Translations under genes and position numbers: made by a program | Assembly (NCBI RefSeq): GCF_900104215.1 | Contig: NZ_FMXO01000003.1 | Span: forward strand, 1 to 64,000 | Source of the DNA: Desulfonatronum thiosulfatophilum | GTDB lineage: Bacteria > Desulfobacterota > Desulfovibrionia > Desulfovibrionales > Desulfonatronaceae | DNA: 64,000 nt | Direction of reading: 5' to 3' | In this document: positions 36,769 through 44,602 of the stretch, in pieces | Position numbering within the stretch: the stretch's first letter is position 1 | Layout of the letters: each line of letters begins with the position of its first letter | The notes under the pieces: model-generated | Told to the model about the DNA's origin: nothing | Database searches by the model: none | The model's input: only the letters and a program-made list of their open reading frames with translations

Positions 36769-38401
36769 TTGAAGGACTCTCGGATAACCTTGAGGATGGG
36801 TCTTCTGTTCGTTGTTTGGCAAGAGAGAGCACGCTTTGGTGGATGGGCCAGAATCCGGGCCAAAGTGCGGTCAATTCTCCGGGATTGGTAAGCCGCGGCC
36901 CGGGAAACCTGAAGGAGAGCATGGCCAGGGCCATTCCCCACCGGGAATCCGGTGCTTCGAAAATTCCATCACCTCGATCCGTCGGATGCGGAGCCGGGGC
37001 GAAGCGGACCTCGCCTTGCTCCGGAAGGCAATCGCGTCCGGCCCAGCGAGCCATCTCAGTGATAAAGTCGAGATTGGTGATTTCGAATTGACAAGAAACG
37101 GTGCAACCCTTGGGAGCGCACAGTGCCAATAATATGGCCAAAGGCAGCGCCTGCTCCTGACCCTGGATATCCAAAACCGGAGACTCCGGCCATGATTCCG
37201 GCGTGGCCCGTATGTAGTCCGGTCCAGTTTCGATCTGCACGCCGCAGGAGCGCAATAAATCCAGATGATCACCGGCAGATGAGCCCTCGGGCCAATTGCC
37301 ATGGAGAGTAATCTGTTGTCGCGTCATGCGCGACCAGGCCAGGAGCATGCTGTTCAGAAAATAGTCCAGCGGGATGCGGGGCTGTTCCGGGAGGCGGGGC
37401 ATGGCGGGAGAAACGCGAAAGCCGTTGGGAAGCCTGGTAAACGGTACATTGAACGTAGAGTAGAGCAAGAATAAGGTTTCCAGTTCGGGGGCCGCGATGG
37501 GATGATCAAGCCATGTCAGATCCAACCCCTGTGGAAAGAAAGGCGCGGCAGCCAGCAGGGCAAGAATCAAGTCCATCGGCGTGTCAGCGTCGATTTGCAC
37601 TTGCGAGGGTTGGCCGCTGGATTCAAGGCGGACGGGAAGGCCGGGGGCATGCGGATTCAACTGGTGCAGTCTCGCGCCAAGGTGAGGCAGGACAGCCTGC
37701 CAAGGCTTGATCGAGAACATGTTCAACGCTCCTGACCCGCTGAATTTCGCGATGCCCGGTCTGGCCATTGCCAGGGCCACCATCAGCGCCAGGGTGAACG
37801 TACTCTGTCCGACGTGAATGGTTTTCTGCTCTAAAGACAATTCTGGCGTCCGGCGAGGCGTGTGAGAGATGGTCTCGTTTTCCCAGGCCAGCCCTGCACC
37901 TGTCTGGTTGAGGGACTTGATCAACTCGATCAGGTCGTCATTGAGGACGACAGGGCGTATTCGAGCCGGAGCATTGGTCACGGCAGCCCAAAAAGAGATG
38001 ATTTTCGTGGAGAATATATCCGCGGGACCGGCAAGGGTGATCGCTTTGGCTGGCGCTAAGGGGCGCAACAGCCATGTCTTGCCTTTGCGGGAAAATTTCT
38101 GTTCAGAATAGGCCTGACCGAGATTGTTGCATTGAGATACAAGCTGGCGCCAATGGCGAGAATGTCCGGCTTCTTCAGATTGCAGGACACTTTCCCATAC
38201 CTTCCAAATGGCTTTTTCAAAATCCTGCCCAGTGTCGCGACGTTTTCCATCTTTCCTGCGAGCGGCTATTTCGGCGAAAATCCGTGTTCTACGGAGAACC
38301 GCATCTGCCAGCCGACGCTCCTCGCGCAGAAGTCGTTCTTCCAATGAAAACAGTGATTCGGAATCATCCGTTCTTGGCCCCGACGGCGTATAGTTGCTCA
38401 T
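36728..38401 (-). CDS. EPSP synthase-like protein with AroQ-like N-terminus, probably not catalytic
   Basis: The product has 557 residues. Residues about 17-50 (LFSLEERLLREERRLADAVL, RTRIFAEIAARRK) resemble the first helix of a chorismate mutase-type domain. From about residue 105 (KTWLLRPLAPAKAITLAGPA) the sequence follows the repeating alpha/beta pattern of 3-phosphoshikimate 1-carboxyvinyltransferase, including SGSGALNMFSIKPWQ and LGARLHQLNPHAPGLPVRLE. The usual N-terminal Lys-Ser and Asp-Glu active-site motifs of AroA are not evident. I infer a diverged paralogue, perhaps regulatory or acting on another substrate. The family call is moderate. Confidence 0.55.
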   Translation of the reverse strand: MSNYTPSGPRTDDSESLFSLEERLLREERRLADAVLRRTRIFAEIAARRKDGKRRDTGQDFEKAIWKVWESVLQSEEAGHSRHWRQLVSQCNNLGQAYSEQKFSRKGKTWLLRPLAPAKAITLAGPADIFSTKIISFWAAVTNAPARIRPVVLNDDLIELIKSLNQTGAGLAWENETISHTPRRTPELSLEQKTIHVGQSTFTLALMVALAMARPGIAKFSGSGALNMFSIKPWQAVLPHLGARLHQLNPHAPGLPVRLESSGQPSQVQIDADTPMDLILALLAAAPFFPQGLDLTWLDHPIAAPELETLFLLYSTFNVPFTRLPNGFRVSPAMPRLPEQPRIPLDYFLNSMLLAWSRMTRQQITLHGNWPEGSSAGDHLDLLRSCGVQIETGPDYIRATPESWPESPVLDIQGQEQALPLAILLALCAPKGCTVSCQFEITNLDFITEMARWAGRDCLPEQGEVRFAPAPHPTDRGDGIFEAPDSRWGMALAMLSFRFPGPRLTNPGELTALWPGFWPIHQSVLSLAKQRTEDPSSRLSESPSNESSRTGKRRVKI

Positions 38402-39092
38402 GGTGTTCCTTTAGGCGTAAAATCAAGGCATTTATCTTTATTTGCGGCGGGAAACAAGCCTTGTTCGGATGCCTGACTCTGCGGGGTTCAAATTAGTATT
38501 GATAATGGTCGACGCAAATCGAATTCCCGTCTCGAGAATTTTGTCGGCTAACTGTTGCGATTAAAGGATTATTTTTTTTCAGCCTTCAGACAGCGGATAT
38601 GGGAGTTCATTTCGCAAATAAACGTAGTCCGTAAGCGCGAGGTGTTTTAAGAGGTCTGTTAGTTATTTTGGTTGATAAGTGCTCTTTTTACAATGAAAAC
38701 GGCTGCCCGATGCGCTCGAAGAAGAAAGTTTGTCGTTCTTGGAAGGAAAAAGGGGTTGAAAAAGAAAATTTAATCGGCTAGGGAGGATCAACTGTAATGT
38801 AAGTACCAGATTCAATAGATTCGTTTTTTTTCTTGGCGCCATGGCGGATAACTCATGTTAAAGGTCGCCGTGTCGTGTTCAACCATTTCGTATTCTACGA
38901 ACCAAAGGTGTCTTCATCGTGACAGCATTTTTCCGGGATTGTCCGGAATGAGCTATTTTCACCGGTATCCACTGTCTAGGATTGTTTTCAGGCAATGATT
39001 TGCCTATTCGTCTTTTTTTCTTGTTCATTTTCGGAATTGACCCACCGTGTGTCAGAAGTGGCACAGGTGGTTAATCATTGATTTTGACTTCC
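38402..39092. other. Long AT-rich intergenic region upstream of sat
   Basis: There are nearly 700 bases between the divergent EPSP-synthase-like gene and the sat promoter. No ORF looks coding. There are several A/T runs and short dyads (for example TTTTTCCGGGATTGTCCGGAAT, about 38930). It may hold further regulatory sites or a small RNA, but nothing specific can be supported. Confidence 0.4.
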
Positions 39093-39121
39093 TTGACACA
39101 CTTAAACGAGCTTGTTAAATA
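39093..39121 (+). promoter_or_regulatory. Probable sigma-70-type promoter of sat
   Basis: TTGACA (39093-39098) is followed after 17 bases by TAAATA (39116-39121). It stands about 110 bases before the sat ATG. The -10 lies inside the Rex-like operator. Confidence 0.6.
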
Positions 39122-39129
39122 TTGCACAA
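39112..39129. promoter_or_regulatory. Rex-like operator upstream of sat
   Basis: TTGTTAAATATTGCACAA is an 18-base near-palindrome matching the Rex consensus TTGTGA-N6-TCACAA (half sites TTGTTA and GCACAA). It covers the -10 element, a repressing position. Rex senses NADH/NAD+ and is known to repress sat in Desulfovibrio, so the site is well placed to tie sulfate activation to redox state. Confidence 0.7.
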
Positions 39130-39229
39130 GCAGTTCAAGATGGAAAAGGGGAGTTGTTTGTGAGGTGTCGCCATTCGCATCTCCAGAAATAATCACCTTC
39201 AACCCAATACTGGAATAGGAGACGAAGAA

Positions 39230-40525
39230 ATGACGCAAATGACGAGTTTGGTGCCGCCGCATGGTGGCAAGGGGCTAACCGAATGCTTGCTCCAGGGCGC
39301 GGAACTGGAAGCTGAGAAGAAAAAGGCTCAAGGACTGAAGAAAATTGAGTTGGCTCCCCGTGAAAAGGGCGACGTCCTGATGATGGGCATCGGTGCTTTC
39401 AGCCCGTTGACCGGCTTTATGACCAAGGCCGATTGGAAGGGCGTTTGCGAGAAGATGTTGCTTTCCGACGGAACCTTCTGGCCCATTCCGGTGACCCTCT
39501 CCGTTTCCAAAGAAGATGCCGCCGACATCAAAGAAGGCGACGAGATCGCATTGTACGATTCCAAGTACGATGAAATCCTGGCCACAATGAAGGTCGACGA
39601 GAAGTATGAGGTGACCGAGGCCGACAAGAAGTTCGAGTGCGAGAAGATTTTCATGGGCGAAGGCACCAAAACCCCTGAAGATTTCTGGAAAGTGCATAGT
39701 GAAGATCCCCATCCGGGCGTGGACATGGTCATGGGGCAGAAGCCCGTGAACCTGGCCGGAAAGATCAAGGTTCTCTCCGAAAGCCATTACCCCAAGACCT
39801 ACGCCGGCGTGTACATGCGTCCCTCTGAATCCCGCAAGGTCTTCGAAGAGCGTGGATGGAAAAAGGTCGCCGCTTTGCAGCTGCGCAACCCGATGCACCG
39901 CTCCCACGAATTCCTGGCCAAGATTGCCATTGAAGTCTGCGACGGCGTGTTTATCCACTCCTTGATCGGCAACCTGAAGCCCGGCGACATTCCCGCCGAA
40001 TGGCGCGTGAAGTGCATCAACACCTTGATTGAGAACAATTTCGTGCCGAAAAACGTGGTTCACGGCGGGTACCCCATGGACATGCGCTACGCCGGCCCCC
40101 GTGAGGCTCTGCTGCACGCCACTTTCCGTCAGAACTTCGGCATCTCCGATATGATCATCGGCCGCGACCATGCCGGCGTTGGCGACTACTACGGAATGTT
40201 CGAAGCCCAGACCATTTTTGATAAGATTCCTTACGCCACGGAAGCCTGCCCGACCCCTGGCCAGGCTTTGCTTTGCAAGCCGATGAAAATCGACTGGACC
40301 TTCTACTGCTTCAAGTGCGACGGTATGGCCTCTCTGCGCACCTGCCCGCATACCAAGGAAGACAGGGTCATTCTCAGCGGCACCAAGCTGCGCAAGATGC
40401 TGTCCGAAGGCGGCGAGATTCCGGACCACTTCGGCCGGGAAGAGGTTCTCGAGATTCTGCGCGAGTACTACGCCAGCCTGACCGAAAAGGTCGAGATCAA
40501 GATGCACAAAGCCGCCGCCGGCTGA
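39230..40525 (+). CDS. sat: Sulfate adenylyltransferase (ATP sulfurylase)
   Basis: The product has 431 residues, the bacterial/archaeal dissimilatory form. [20 protein letters not shown] contains the Q-x-R-N-P and H-x-x-H nucleotide-binding motifs, and FQN-type [20 protein letters not shown] and [14 protein letters not shown] complete the active site. It converts sulfate and ATP to APS and pyrophosphate in the cytoplasm, the entry step of sulfate respiration. The ATG follows TAGGAGACGAAGAA. It heads the sat-aprBA-qmoABC series and is likely controlled by the Rex-like operator ahead of it. Confidence 0.97.
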   Translation: MTQMTSLVPPHGGKGLTECLLQGAELEAEKKKAQGLKKIELAPREKGDVLMMGIGAFSPLTGFMTKADWKGVCEKMLLSDGTFWPIPVTLSVSKEDAADIKEGDEIALYDSKYDEILATMKVDEKYEVTEADKKFECEKIFMGEGTKTPEDFWKVHSEDPHPGVDMVMGQKPVNLAGKIKVLSESHYPKTYAGVYMRPSESRKVFEERGWKKVAALQLRNPMHRSHEFLAKIAIEVCDGVFIHSLIGNLKPGDIPAEWRVKCINTLIENNFVPKNVVHGGYPMDMRYAGPREALLHATFRQNFGISDMIIGRDHAGVGDYYGMFEAQTIFDKIPYATEACPTPGQALLCKPMKIDWTFYCFKCDGMASLRTCPHTKEDRVILSGTKLRKMLSEGGEIPDHFGREEVLEILREYYASLTEKVEIKMHKAAAG

Positions 40526-40547
40526 TCCCGTCCACTGATTCAGCCAT

Positions 40548-40574
40548 ACAGCCGGGAACATGTTTCCCGGCTGT
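40548..40574 (+). terminator. Hairpin between sat and aprB
   Basis: ACAGCCGGGAA pairs with TTCCCGGCTGT around CATGT. Only a weak T stretch follows (TCATAT), so it may act as an attenuator or RNA-processing site rather than a full terminator. Confidence 0.55.
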
Positions 40575-40624
40575 TCATATAGGCTTGGATGGTTTTAACA
40601 CTACAACATTGAGGAGGACGTATT

Positions 40625-41119
40625 ATGCCTACTTTTGTCAATCCGGAGAAATGTGACGGTTGCAAGGGTGGTGAGAAGACAGCATGTATGTACATCTGTC
40701 CGAACGACCTGATGATTCTGGATGCCCAGGAAATGAAAGCGTTCAATCAAGAGCCTGATGCCTGCTGGGAGTGCTATTCCTGTGTGAAGATCTGCCCCCA
40801 GGGCGCCATTGAAGCCCGCCCCTACGCCGACTTCGCCCCCATGGGCGGCACCAGCATCCCGCTGCGTTCCGGCGATGCCATCATGTGGACCATCAAGTTC
40901 CGCAACGGCAACATCAAGCGCTTTAAGTTCCCCATCCGGACCACGGCTGAAGGCTCCATCAAGCCTTACGAGGGCAAGCCTGAAGCTGGCGATCTGGAAA
41001 ACGAACTGCTGTTCACCGAGACTGAGCTGAAGAAGCCTCAGGAAGTGTCGAACAAGAAGTTTGATTTTACCAACGCCGACTACACCCAGTGCTGGACTGA
41101 GCCGACCTGCGGCGCGTAA
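40625..41119 (+). CDS. aprB: Adenylylsulfate reductase, beta (iron-sulfur) subunit
   Basis: The product has 164 residues. Two 4Fe-4S clusters are bound by CDGCKGGEKTACMYICPNDL and ACWECYSCVKICPQGAIEAR. The C-terminal beta-strand region and tail (TNADYTQCWTEPTCGA) wrap around AprA. It delivers two electrons to the FAD of AprA for APS reduction to sulfite and AMP. The ATG follows TTGAGGAGGACGTATT. It is placed directly before aprA, as in all known sulfate reducers. Confidence 0.97.
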   Translation: MPTFVNPEKCDGCKGGEKTACMYICPNDLMILDAQEMKAFNQEPDACWECYSCVKICPQGAIEARPYADFAPMGGTSIPLRSGDAIMWTIKFRNGNIKRFKFPIRTTAEGSIKPYEGKPEAGDLENELLFTETELKKPQEVSNKKFDFTNADYTQCWTEPTCGA

Positions 41120-41180
41120 TGCGTGCAAGTCCGAACTGATTCAAAGCAAAGCAAACCAAATAACTCTCAGGAGGATTCGC

Positions 41181-43163
41181 ATGACCACAATTCCTTCCAA
41201 AATCGCCCCCCAAGGGGTGCCGATTGCCGAACCGGAAGTTGTTGAAATCGAAAAAGATGTGCTGATTATCGGCGGCGGCATGGCTGCTTGCGGCACTGCC
41301 GTTGAGATCAAGCCTTGGGCCGACAAGCACGGCGTGAGCTACATCATGGTCGACAAGGCAGCTCTGGAGCGCTCCGGAGCTGTTGCCCAGGGTCTGTCCG
41401 CCATCAACACCTACCTCGGCGACAACACCCCTGACGACTACGTCCGCATGGTCCGCACCGACCTGATGGGCGTTGTCCGCGAAGACCTGATCTTCGACCT
41501 GGGCCGCCACGTTGACGATTCCGTGCACCTGTTCGAAGAGTGGGGCCTGCCCTGCTGGGTCAAGGAAGGCGAACACAACCTGGACGGCGCTCAGGCCAAG
41601 GCCAAGGGCCTGTCCCTGCGCACCGGCGCGAAGCCGGTTCGCTCCGGTAAGTGGCAGATCATGATCAACGGCGAATCCTACAAGGTCCTCGTTGCTGAAG
41701 CCGCCAAGAACGCCATTGGTCAGGACAACTACCTGGAGCGCATCTTCGTGGTGCGGCTGCTCCTGGATGCCAATACCCCGAATCGGGTTGCCGGCGCCGT
41801 GGGCTTCTCCCTGCGCGAAAACAAGGTTTACATCTTCAAGTGCAATGCTTGCCTCGTGGCCAGCGGCGGCGCAGTGAACGTGTACCGTCCCCGTTCCGTT
41901 GGCGAAGGCAAAGGCCGCGCCTGGTACCCCGTATGGAACGCCGGTTCCGGTTACACCCTTGTCGCTCAGGCCGGCGGTGAAATGACCATGATGGAAAACC
42001 GGTTCTGCCCGGCTCGCTTCAAGGACGGTTACGGACCGGTCGGCGCCTGGTTCTTGCTGTTCAAGGCCAAGGCCGTCAACGCCCTGGGCGAAGACTACTG
42101 CGTAACCAACGACGACATGATCAAGACCTATCGCGAGAAGGGTTATGCTCGTGGTCACATCATCCCGACCTGTCTGCGTAACCACATGATGTTGGAAGAA
42201 ATGCAGGCTGGCCGCGGTCCGATCTACATGGACACCGCCACAGCCCTGCAGACCACCTTCGCTACCCTGGACAAGAAGCAGCAGAAGCACCTTGAGTCCG
42301 AGGCTTGGGAAGACTTTCTCGACATGTGCGTTGGCCAAGCCAACCTTTGGGCCTGCTTGAACATCGAACCTGAAAAGGTCGGTTCTGAAATCATGCCCAC
42401 GGAACCCTACCTGCTGGGTTCGCACTCCGGTTGCTGCGGCATCTGGTGCTCCGGCCCCGATGAGGAATGGGTCCCCGCCGAGTACAAGATCAAGGCTGAC
42501 AACGGTAAGGTGTACAACCGCATGACCTCAGTCAACGGCCTGTTCATCGCCGGTGACTGCGTTGGCGCTTCCGGTCACAAGTTCTCCTCCGGTTCCCATG
42601 CTGAAGGCCGCATTGCAGCCAAGCAGCTGGTGCGCTGGGTTGTAGACCACAAGGACTACAAGCCCGCCATCAAGGAAACGGCTGAAGAGCTGAAGAAAAT
42701 GATCTACAAGCCGTACTACAACTATGAAGCTGGCAAGTCGGTTTCCACGGATCCTGTGGTTAACCCCATGTACATTACTCCGCGCAACTTCATGGATCGT
42801 TTGATGAAGTGCACGGACGAGTACGGTGCCGGTACATCTACCTACTACCGCACTTCCGCGAAGCTGCTGGAAACCGGCATGAAGCTTCTGGACATGCTGG
42901 ATGAAGACTCCCACAAGCTGGCCGCCCGCGACCTGCACGAACTGTTGCGTTGCTGGGAGCAGTACCACCGCCTGTGGACCGTACGTCTGCACATGCAGCA
43001 CATCCAGTTCCGCACGGAAACCCGCTACCCCGGTTTCTACTATCGCACTGACTTCCCTGATCTGAACGACGATGAGTGGAAGTGCTTCACCAACTCCAAG
43101 TACGATCCGGTCAAGAAGGAAACCACCTTCTACAAGGTGCCTTTGATCCAGATCATTCCGTAA
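41181..43163 (+). CDS. aprA: Adenylylsulfate reductase, alpha (FAD) subunit
   Basis: The product has 660 residues from the ATG at 41181, behind CTCAGGAGGATTCGC; an upstream frame opening inside aprB is ignored. The FAD dinucleotide fold begins KDVLIIGGGMAACGTAVEIK. RSGAVAQGLSAINTYLGDNT and RNHMMLEEMQAGRGPIYMDT are AprA signatures. GLFIAGDCVGASGHKFSSGS closes the FAD site. With AprB it reduces APS to sulfite. A strong terminator follows, so aprBA and qmo have separate transcript ends. Confidence 0.98.
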   Translation: MTTIPSKIAPQGVPIAEPEVVEIEKDVLIIGGGMAACGTAVEIKPWADKHGVSYIMVDKAALERSGAVAQGLSAINTYLGDNTPDDYVRMVRTDLMGVVREDLIFDLGRHVDDSVHLFEEWGLPCWVKEGEHNLDGAQAKAKGLSLRTGAKPVRSGKWQIMINGESYKVLVAEAAKNAIGQDNYLERIFVVRLLLDANTPNRVAGAVGFSLRENKVYIFKCNACLVASGGAVNVYRPRSVGEGKGRAWYPVWNAGSGYTLVAQAGGEMTMMENRFCPARFKDGYGPVGAWFLLFKAKAVNALGEDYCVTNDDMIKTYREKGYARGHIIPTCLRNHMMLEEMQAGRGPIYMDTATALQTTFATLDKKQQKHLESEAWEDFLDMCVGQANLWACLNIEPEKVGSEIMPTEPYLLGSHSGCCGIWCSGPDEEWVPAEYKIKADNGKVYNRMTSVNGLFIAGDCVGASGHKFSSGSHAEGRIAAKQLVRWVVDHKDYKPAIKETAEELKKMIYKPYYNYEAGKSVSTDPVVNPMYITPRNFMDRLMKCTDEYGAGTSTYYRTSAKLLETGMKLLDMLDEDSHKLAARDLHELLRCWEQYHRLWTVRLHMQHIQFRTETRYPGFYYRTDFPDLNDDEWKCFTNSKYDPVKKETTFYKVPLIQIIP

Positions 43164-43176
43164 ATCACGGATTTGA

Positions 43177-43206
43177 GCTGCGGGCCGCGAGGCCCGCAGC
43201 TTTTCT
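43177..43206 (+). terminator. Rho-independent terminator after aprA
   Basis: GCTGCGGGCC and GGCCCGCAGC form a 10-bp GC-rich stem around GCGA, followed by TTTTCT. It lies 13 bases after the aprA stop. Confidence 0.88.
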
Positions 43207-43233
43207 CATTCTGTCTTATCGACAAGCCGGCTG

Positions 43234-43296
43234 CCTCTGGTTTCAATCTCGGTTTCAGGCATGAGCGTATCGCAACTTTCATGATTGAGACCGAGG
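43234..43296. promoter_or_regulatory. Inverted repeat in the qmoA leader
   Basis: CCTCTGGTTTCAATC (43234-43248) and GATTGAGACCGAGG (43283-43296) pair with one bulge and one wobble across a 34-base loop, about 55 bases before qmoA. It may be an operator or leader structure. No regulator can be named. Confidence 0.35.
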
Positions 43297-43351
43297 TTTA
43301 GGCTATTTCAGACCTGGTGCCCGGTGTCAGGCAAACTGTACGGAGGAAACT

Positions 43352-44599
43352 ATGGAACATTCAGGAATACTTGTCGTAGGAGGCGGCTTCAGCGGAATTA
43401 CTGCCGCGCTGGAAGCCGCCGAAGTTGGACATGAGGTGTTTATTATTGAAAAAAATTCATATCTCGGGGGACGCGTCTCCCAATTGAATCAATATTTTCC
43501 CAAACTCTGTCCTCCATCCTGCGGCCTGGAAATCAATTACCAGCGGATCAAGAATAATCCGAAGGTCAAATTTTTCACAATGGCCGAAGTTGGATCAATC
43601 ACTGGGGCGCCGGGAAACTACACGGCAACGATTAAAATCAAGCCCCGCTTCGTAAACAACAACTGTGTCGCTTGCAACAAGTGTACAGAAGTCTGCCCCG
43701 TGGATACGGACGCGGAATTCGACTACGGTTTGCAGAAGCGCAAGGCGATCTACCGCCCGCACCTTTCCTCTTTCCCGATGCGCTATGTCGTTGATCCGGA
43801 GATCTGTCTCGGCAAGAGCTGTTCCAAGTGCGTGGAAGTCTGTGCCTATGATGCCGTGGACCTGGATGAAAAGGAAAAGGAAGTCACCCTGAATGTCGGC
43901 GCCGTGATCTGGGCAACCGGGTGGAAGCCATACGACGTGAAAAATCTGGATATTCTCGGCGGTGGAAAAATCAAAAACGTCATCACGAACATGCAGATGG
44001 AGCGCTTGGCCAGCCCCAGCGGGCCGACCAACGGTCAGATAACGCGGCCTTCGGACGGCAAAGCGCCGCAGCGCATCGCCTTTGTGCAGTGTGCTGGCTC
44101 TCGTGATGAAAGCCATCTCTCCTATTGTTCCTACATCTGCTGTATGGCGTCGCTGAAACAGGTCACCTATCTGCGATCCCAGTATCCTGATGCGGATATT
44201 GTGATTTACTACATCGATCTGCGAACCCCGGGCCGATATGACAAGTTTCTGCAAAAAATCCGTGAGGACGGAAAGGTGCTCATGGTTAAAGGCAAAGTGG
44301 CCCAGGTGGTCGAAGACGGCGGCAGCGGCGATGTGCTTGTCACCGCCGAGGACATCATCGGCGGCCTGAAAAAGGAAGAACGATACGACATGGTGGTTCT
44401 GGCGACCGGCATGCAGCCAAGCGTGGCCGGCCAGGTTCTTCCTTTGGGTCTCCAGCAGGATGACGAAGGGTTCTGCAACACCCTTGAAGCCGGCATCTCT
44501 GCCGCAGGCTGCGCCAAGATGCCTCTGGACGTCATGCGATCGGCACAGACCGCGACCGGTGCGGCGCTGAAAGCAATTCAAACCGTGGTAGGGAGGTAA
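43352..44599 (+). CDS. qmoA: Quinone-interacting membrane-bound oxidoreductase subunit A
   Basis: The product has 415 residues, an HdrA-like flavoprotein. The FAD fold is GILVVGGGFSGITAALEAAE. CVACNKCTEVCPVDTDA and CLGKSCSKCVEVCAYDAVD look like 4Fe-4S ligands. AFVQCAGSRDESHLSYCSYI is an HdrA-type Cys region. With QmoB and QmoC it moves electrons between menaquinol and AprBA. The ATG follows TACGGAGGAAACT. qmoA, B and C are tightly spaced on one transcript. Confidence 0.95.
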   Translation: MEHSGILVVGGGFSGITAALEAAEVGHEVFIIEKNSYLGGRVSQLNQYFPKLCPPSCGLEINYQRIKNNPKVKFFTMAEVGSITGAPGNYTATIKIKPRFVNNNCVACNKCTEVCPVDTDAEFDYGLQKRKAIYRPHLSSFPMRYVVDPEICLGKSCSKCVEVCAYDAVDLDEKEKEVTLNVGAVIWATGWKPYDVKNLDILGGGKIKNVITNMQMERLASPSGPTNGQITRPSDGKAPQRIAFVQCAGSRDESHLSYCSYICCMASLKQVTYLRSQYPDADIVIYYIDLRTPGRYDKFLQKIREDGKVLMVKGKVAQVVEDGGSGDVLVTAEDIIGGLKKEERYDMVVLATGMQPSVAGQVLPLGLQQDDEGFCNTLEAGISAAGCAKMPLDVMRSAQTATGAALKAIQTVVGR

Positions 44600-44602
44600 A
44601 CA

